Below, one piece after another: positions 7,612-11,226 of a DNA stretch of 11,226 nt. The translations under genes and the position numbers were made by a program. The notes beneath the pieces are model-generated. The model saw only the letters and a list, made by a program, of their open reading frames with translations, was not told the DNA's origin and did no database searches. How positions within the stretch are numbered: position 1 is the stretch's first letter; each line of letters begins with the position of its first letter. The DNA comes from Fidelibacterota bacterium UBA2980 (GTDB taxonomy: Bacteria; Fidelibacterota; Marinisomatia; Marinisomatales; Marinisomataceae), in assembly GCA_002348725.1 (NCBI GenBank), contig DEAO01000011.1:6169-17394 (forward strand), read 5' to 3'.

Positions 7612-8317
7612 TTTCCTCTAACACTCTACCATATTTTCTTGTTCTACTGCTAAAATCATTTAATGCAGAAGTTAAATCATCTTCCCCAAATTCAGGCCAA
7701 TTTTTTTCACTTATATGAATTTCTGAATAGGCAGATTGCCACAATAAAAAATTGCTTAATCTGCTTTCTCCTCCAGTTCTAACAATTAAATCAGGATCTG
7801 GGGTATTAGGGGCATATAAATGTTTTTGAAATGTATCCTCATTAATATTTTTTGTATTTGCTGCAAGCATCTTATTGGTAGCATCAATAATTTCTTGGCG
7901 ACCACTATAGCTTAAGGCAAGGGCTAAAGTAAGCCCTGTATTGTTTTTAGTGCTATTCACTGTATCCATAATCAATGCTTGTAGATTGCTTGGCATTTCC
8001 TCTATTTTACCAACGATTTGAAAGACAATATTGTTCCTATTTAACTTTTCTAATTCACTTTTTAAGCTTGATGACAATAAAGACATTAAACTATCAACTT
8101 CTTGTTTTGGCCGATTCCAGTTTTCTTGAGAGAAAGTATACAATGTAAGATAAGGAATTTCCAACTTTACACAAGATTCAACAATGGCCTTAACTGTTTC
8201 TACCCCCTGTATATGGCCAGAAATTCGTTCCATGCTTTGGCTCTCTGCCCATCTACCATTCCCATCCATTATGATACCAATATGGGTTGGTAGATTATTG
8301 GGATCAATTAAACTCAT
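7601..8317 (-). CDS. uppS: Undecaprenyl (di-trans,poly-cis) diphosphate synthase
   Basis: UppS condenses isopentenyl diphosphate units onto farnesyl diphosphate to make the C55 carrier lipid for peptidoglycan and LPS O-chain assembly, working at the inner face of the cytoplasmic membrane. The 238-residue length is normal. The signature segments are HIGIIMDGNGRWA (12-24, catalytic D18), SGH (33-35), FSQENWNRP (62-70) and the long block from DLIVRTGGESR to the AYSE glutamate (176-199). The ATG overlaps the mrp stop by four bases (ATGA) and lacks a Shine-Dalgarno site, so coupling with mrp translation is likely. Its stop lies within the bamA start. In proteobacteria uppS is followed by cdsA, dxr and rseP; here bamA follows directly and dxr-rseP come at the far end of the cluster. 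The assignment is secure. Confidence 0.98.
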   Translation of the reverse strand: MSLIDPNNLPTHIGIIMDGNGRWAESQSMERISGHIQGVETVKAIVESCVKLEIPYLTLYTFSQENWNRPKQEVDSLMSLLSSSLKSELEKLNRNNIVFQIVGKIEEMPSNLQALIMDTVNSTKNNTGLTLALALSYSGRQEIIDATNKMLAANTKNINEDTFQKHLYAPNTPDPDLIVRTGGESRLSNFLLWQSAYSEIHISEKNWPEFGEDDLTSALNDFSSRTRKYGRVLEENEN

Positions 8318-9411
8318 AACAATGTTACTTTCTTAGCTAATTCAATAAAGAGATTTTTAATTTCAGATTCAGTGTCTTCAAAAACAATCGGGTTTCCACT
8401 ATCAATGGAACGCATAAGATCGTTTGAATAAGGTATCTCTCCCAAAAATGGAATTTCTAACCTTTGACTTTCACTTAAGCCTCCTCCTTTTTTAAAAAGA
8501 TGAAATCTCAAATTAAAAGATCCATCATCATTAATTGAAATATTTTCATTATTAATTGATAAGGTAACATCGTTTGCATTAGAAATATTTCCATCTATAG
8601 ACATGTATGACATATTTTCGACAACACCTAAAAGGGGAGTGTCTACTTTTTTAAACATATCAGCGCCTTTACGCACATCAGCCAATGCAATATCGTTTGG
8701 TGTAGTAACAATAATAGCGCCATCAAGTGGTATCTTTTGTGATAATGTTAATTGTACATCACCTGTACCTGGCGGTAAATCCAATATTAAGTAATCCAGG
8801 TCTCCCCAATAGACATCTCTAAAAAATTGTTCAGTCATTTTTGCAACAAGAGGACCTCTCCATACCACAGGAGCTTCATTCCCACTTACAAAACCAAAGC
8901 TCATTAGTTTCAAATTATTTTTTTCAAGAGGTAGGATTTTTTTCTCTTCATTGACTTCTGGGTTTTGATTAATACCCATTGTTATTGGCAATGAAGGACC
9001 ATAAATATCAAGATCAAGTAATCCAGTCTTTTTACCAGACACTGATAATGCAGCTGCTAAATTTAATGCAACGGTAGATTTTCCTACTCCACCCTTTCCG
9101 CTAGCAACAGCAATAATTTTGCCTATATTGCCTTCTACATTTGCTTCTTTGTTAGATGTATCAACTGTTTTGCGCGGAGGGCTATCAAGTATTTTAACCA
9201 TTATATCATATTCATCATTGGCAAGACAAGATTTTATGTCTTGAACGAGCTGGTCTTTCTTTTCAGAGTTAGATGAAGAAACTGATAAAAGCAAGGTAAT
9301 ATTTTTATGGTCAAAAACGATATCTTTAATCATACCAAAAGAAACAATATCTCTATTAAAACCAGGATATTTAACAGTTTTTAATTTTTCTAATATTTGA
9401 TTTTTATCCAT
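8314..9411 (-). CDS. mrp: Mrp/ApbC-type P-loop ATPase, Fe-S cluster carrier family, lacking the CxxC motif
   Basis: Mrp/ApbC/NBP35 proteins are cytosolic dimeric ATPases that bind and pass on Fe-S clusters. I chose ATG 9411-9409 (365 residues), which shares a base with the sulfatase stop (TAATG). A TTG four codons upstream (9423) is in frame but lies inside the sulfatase end and adds only four residues. An N-terminal MIP18/DUF59 domain spans about 1-75. The ATPase domain begins near 98 with the deviant Walker A GKGGVGKST (105-113), then LDLDIYGPS (132-140), WRGP (184-187) and LDLPPGTGD (210-218). After GVVENMSY (262-269) the family normally has a CPxC cluster-binding pair. Here it is missing and replaced by about 35 Asn/Ser/Ile/Asp-rich residues before FKKGGG (306-311). 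Cluster binding is therefore uncertain, and some Bacteroidetes homologues, from memory, also lack these cysteines. The gene sits between sulfatase and uppS. Confidence 0.93.
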   Translation of the reverse strand: MDKNQILEKLKTVKYPGFNRDIVSFGMIKDIVFDHKNITLLLSVSSSNSEKKDQLVQDIKSCLANDEYDIMVKILDSPPRKTVDTSNKEANVEGNIGKIIAVASGKGGVGKSTVALNLAAALSVSGKKTGLLDLDIYGPSLPITMGINQNPEVNEEKKILPLEKNNLKLMSFGFVSGNEAPVVWRGPLVAKMTEQFFRDVYWGDLDYLILDLPPGTGDVQLTLSQKIPLDGAIIVTTPNDIALADVRKGADMFKKVDTPLLGVVENMSYMSIDGNISNANDVTLSINNENISINDDGSFNLRFHLFKKGGGLSESQRLEIPFLGEIPYSNDLMRSIDSGNPIVFEDTESEIKNLFIELAKKVTLL

Positions 9412-11078
9412 TAGTTTGGCCAATAAATATATTCATCGTCTTTTTTATAATTTTCACCAGTATTTCCAGGTTTATCAATTAATATTGGAGCATTCAACAC
9501 AGAAGGCCACAACGAAGGTGCTTGTTCTAATTCATGTTCATTTAGCAATCCTTCAAGTAAAGATAGTTTTTCTAGGTCAGAAGAAGCAAGGTTTATTCTT
9601 TCAGTTGGATCTTCATTTAAGTTAAACAACCATTTTTTATCAGGGGCGCTAGTTCTAATTAATTTCCAACCGTTATGTAAAACAGTTTGGTTATGTCCTT
9701 GTTTCCAAAATAAGGTTTCATGAGGCATGCTTGTATTGATTCCAGTAATAAATGGGAGTAAATCAACACCATCAATTTTTCTATCATTAGGAAGGGTAGC
9801 ATTCCCTGCTGCAGCGATAGTGCTAAAAATATCAGTGTGATGAATTGGAAAATTAAATTTAGTACCAGGAGTAATTTTATTTGGCCACTTTGCCATAAAA
9901 GGGATATGAATTCCTCCTTCAAAATGTGTTAGCTTCCAACCTCTATAAGGCTTATTGATATCAGAAAGTTCAATATATCCTGCGCCACCATTATCACTAG
10001 TAAGAATAATAAGAGTATTGTCTGTTAAATTATATTCTTCTAAAGAATCAATAATACGCCCCACACTTCTATCAAGCGCTTCAATCATACCAGAATAGAC
10101 TTGCAAGTTATGATTCATATGATGATCAGAAAATAAATCAAAATCACTCTTTAATGCTTGTAACGGATTGTGAACTGCCCAATGACCTAAATAAAGGAAG
10201 AAAGGCCTATTTTGATTCTTTTCTATAACCTTAATAGCTTCATCAGTATAATAATCAGTAAGATAGCTTCCAGGTGTAAACTCAGGGCTTTTATTGAATG
10301 ATGCACTAAATTGAGAACTCGCCCAAACCATTTTATCAACACCATGATTAAATTTTGCATTTACAACATCAGGATGATTTTCAGGCAAATAAAGTCCGCT
10401 AGCTAAAATTAAGCTATCATCAAACCCTTGATCGTTAGGATGATAGATGTCTAGTTTTCCTCGGCTATCACCTAGGTGCCATTTCCCAATATGTGCCGTA
10501 TAATATCCTGCATCTTGTAATATTTCAGCAATTGTAATTTCTTCTGTTGGCATTCCTGCATCAAAAAGATCTTTACCCATTGGAATAAGTTCTTTATTAA
10601 TCTCTAATTTTAATTCTGGATCTTGAATGTCATCCATCCATTGAAATACTGTTAACGCAATTGGAAAAATTGGAGTAAACTCAAATCCAAATCGTGTTGA
10701 ATATCGTCCTGTCATAATTGATGCTCTAGATTGAGCACACATGGCATTTGCAGCATAGCCGTTTTGAAATAATACTCCATCTTTTGCAATAGAATCAATG
10801 TTTGGGGTCATTAATGAACCGTCGCTAGCTCCGCCATTATATAAAGAAATATCATTGAAACCTAAATCATCAGCAAGAATTATAATAATATTGGGTCTTG
10901 AATCATTCTTATCTTTTTTTTGTGGTCCTTCTTGCCAATTAGAAGATCCTTCAGATAAAATTGGATTGGTAATATTTAAAATCTTTGGCAATGCCCAAAC
11001 AACAATATTTACTCGATTACTCCAAAGAAAAAATGATAATACAGTTAATAGTGTAAGAGGGACTAATAGTCGTTTCAT
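9411..11078 (-). CDS. Membrane-anchored or exported sulfatase (alkaline-phosphatase superfamily, formylglycine type)
   Basis: This 555-residue protein belongs to the type I sulfatases, which hydrolyse sulfate esters with a formylglycine made from an active-site Cys. An N-terminal hydrophobic segment (about 4-20, with a second weaker one to about 32) suggests an uncleaved anchor or signal peptide, placing the enzyme in the periplasm. The catalytic set is present: ADDLG with D70 and D71, C114 and R118 in CAQSRASIMTGR, K199 and H201 in GKWHLG, H303 in HWAVHNPL, D362 and N363 in SDNGG, and K382 before FEGG. The core motif reads C-A-Q-S-R, whereas the usual consensus is C-x-P/A-x-R. The C-terminal part resembles other arylsulfatase A-like proteins (GWKLIR, LFNLNEDPTE). 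The substrate cannot be deduced. The ATG follows the ferredoxin stops by 22 bases without a Shine-Dalgarno site, and no maturation enzyme is in view. Confidence 0.92.
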   Translation of the reverse strand: MKRLLVPLTLLTVLSFFLWSNRVNIVVWALPKILNITNPILSEGSSNWQEGPQKKDKNDSRPNIIIILADDLGFNDISLYNGGASDGSLMTPNIDSIAKDGVLFQNGYAANAMCAQSRASIMTGRYSTRFGFEFTPIFPIALTVFQWMDDIQDPELKLEINKELIPMGKDLFDAGMPTEEITIAEILQDAGYYTAHIGKWHLGDSRGKLDIYHPNDQGFDDSLILASGLYLPENHPDVVNAKFNHGVDKMVWASSQFSASFNKSPEFTPGSYLTDYYTDEAIKVIEKNQNRPFFLYLGHWAVHNPLQALKSDFDLFSDHHMNHNLQVYSGMIEALDRSVGRIIDSLEEYNLTDNTLIILTSDNGGAGYIELSDINKPYRGWKLTHFEGGIHIPFMAKWPNKITPGTKFNFPIHHTDIFSTIAAAGNATLPNDRKIDGVDLLPFITGINTSMPHETLFWKQGHNQTVLHNGWKLIRTSAPDKKWLFNLNEDPTERINLASSDLEKLSLLEGLLNEHELEQAPSLWPSVLNAPILIDKPGNTGENYKKDDEYIYWPN

Positions 11079-11103
11079 ATTTTAATATTTTTAGAAGAAT
11101 TTA

Positions 11104-11226
11104 TTACGGAGCGTCTTGACCAAAAAACTCATAATTCGCTCCTATTGAATTATCATATTCTTCTGGAACTTCGTCTTCATCATAAATGGCATCTACAGGG
11201 CATTCTGGCTCACATGCCCCACAATC
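11104..11226 (-). CDS. Ferredoxin, C-terminal 40 residues (FdxA-like; cut by window edge)
   Basis: The minus strand is open from the right edge to a tandem stop (TAATAA, 11106-11101). The visible part begins DCGACEPECPVDAIYDED and so shows a CxxCxxxCP cluster-binding pattern, followed by an acidic tail with VPEEYDNS and a final YEFFGQDAP. The acidic stretch with a VPE segment and a later N-x-x-FF resembles the second half of FdxA-type 7Fe/8Fe bacterial ferredoxins, small cytosolic electron carriers. The first cluster motif and the start codon lie outside the window, so cluster type cannot be settled. It is the most upstream gene seen and probably belongs to the same transcript as the sulfatase, because only 22 bases separate the second stop from the next start and no terminator hairpin is visible there. 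Confidence 0.88.
   Translation of the reverse strand, partial: DCGACEPECPVDAIYDEDEVPEEYDNSIGANYEFFGQDAP

Noticed and set aside
9659..9922. Minus-strand 87-codon open frame inside the sulfatase in another frame
   Set aside because: It is a shifted reading of conserved sulfatase codons; the sulfatase frame is intact through this stretch, so it is neither a frameshift remnant nor a nested gene with support.
10798..11085. Plus-strand 95-codon open frame opposite the sulfatase N-terminus
   Set aside because: It is antisense to the conserved ADDLG region and the anchor segment, has no ribosome-binding site I can see and no recognisable product.
11079..11103. Possible promoter or terminator between ferredoxin and sulfatase
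   Set aside because: The gap is AT-rich but only about 25 bases, with no hairpin and no convincing -35/-10 pair; a tandem stop is the only notable element.

Overview
All genes in this 11.2-kb window lie on the minus strand, and they read from right to left as one tightly packed, probably single, operon. The DNA is AT-rich (about one-third G+C by eye). The genes build the outer membrane and isoprenoid precursors of a Gram-negative (diderm, LPS-making) bacterium. AT-rich composition, many ATG starts without a Shine-Dalgarno site, an FdxA-like ferredoxin and a formylglycine-type sulfatase inside a housekeeping operon suggest a marine member of the FCB group, for example a Marinimicrobia/SAR406-like lineage. 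That placement is inference with modest confidence; no rRNA or other phylogenetic marker is present.

Layout in transcription order (right to left): C-terminal end of a ferredoxin (11226-11104, cut by the window edge); membrane-anchored sulfatase (11078-9411); Mrp/ApbC Fe-S carrier ATPase (9411-8314); UppS undecaprenyl diphosphate synthase (8317-7601); BamA outer-membrane protein insertase (7611-5236); OmpH/Skp periplasmic chaperone (5224-4706); LpxD (4693-3743); LpxC (3753-2818); LpxA (2822-2049); Dxr/IspC (2045-900); and the N-terminal 301 residues of the RseP site-2 protease (903-1, cut by the window edge). Genes overlap or are separated by at most about 22 bases. There is no intergenic stretch above 25 bases, and I see no internal terminator, promoter, RNA gene, mobile element, repeat array or CRISPR.

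Functionally, Dxr feeds the MEP isoprenoid pathway and UppS makes the C55 lipid carrier used for peptidoglycan and O-antigen. LpxA, LpxC and LpxD are the first three steps of lipid A synthesis. BamA and OmpH deliver and insert outer-membrane proteins, and RseP is a membrane protease usually tied to envelope stress. The order resembles the proteobacterial uppS-cdsA-dxr-rseP-bamA-skp-lpxD-fabZ-lpxA cluster, but it is permuted: cdsA and fabZ are absent and lpxC sits between lpxD and lpxA.

The most striking observation is that lpxA has no ATG, GTG or TTG anywhere in its first 111 codons. The full-length protein must begin at an ATT codon, which overlaps the lpxC stop and is preceded by a well-spaced AGGAG, or else arise by frameshifting from lpxC. 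The three non-ATG genes (ompH GTG, lpxD TTG, lpxA ATT) all carry a recognisable Shine-Dalgarno site, whereas most ATG genes here do not. Other oddities are an Mrp protein without its usual CxxC cluster motif, which has an Asn/Ser/Ile-rich insert at that place, and a sulfatase whose formylglycine motif reads CAQSR instead of CxPSR or CxASR. I found no clearly new multi-gene system.
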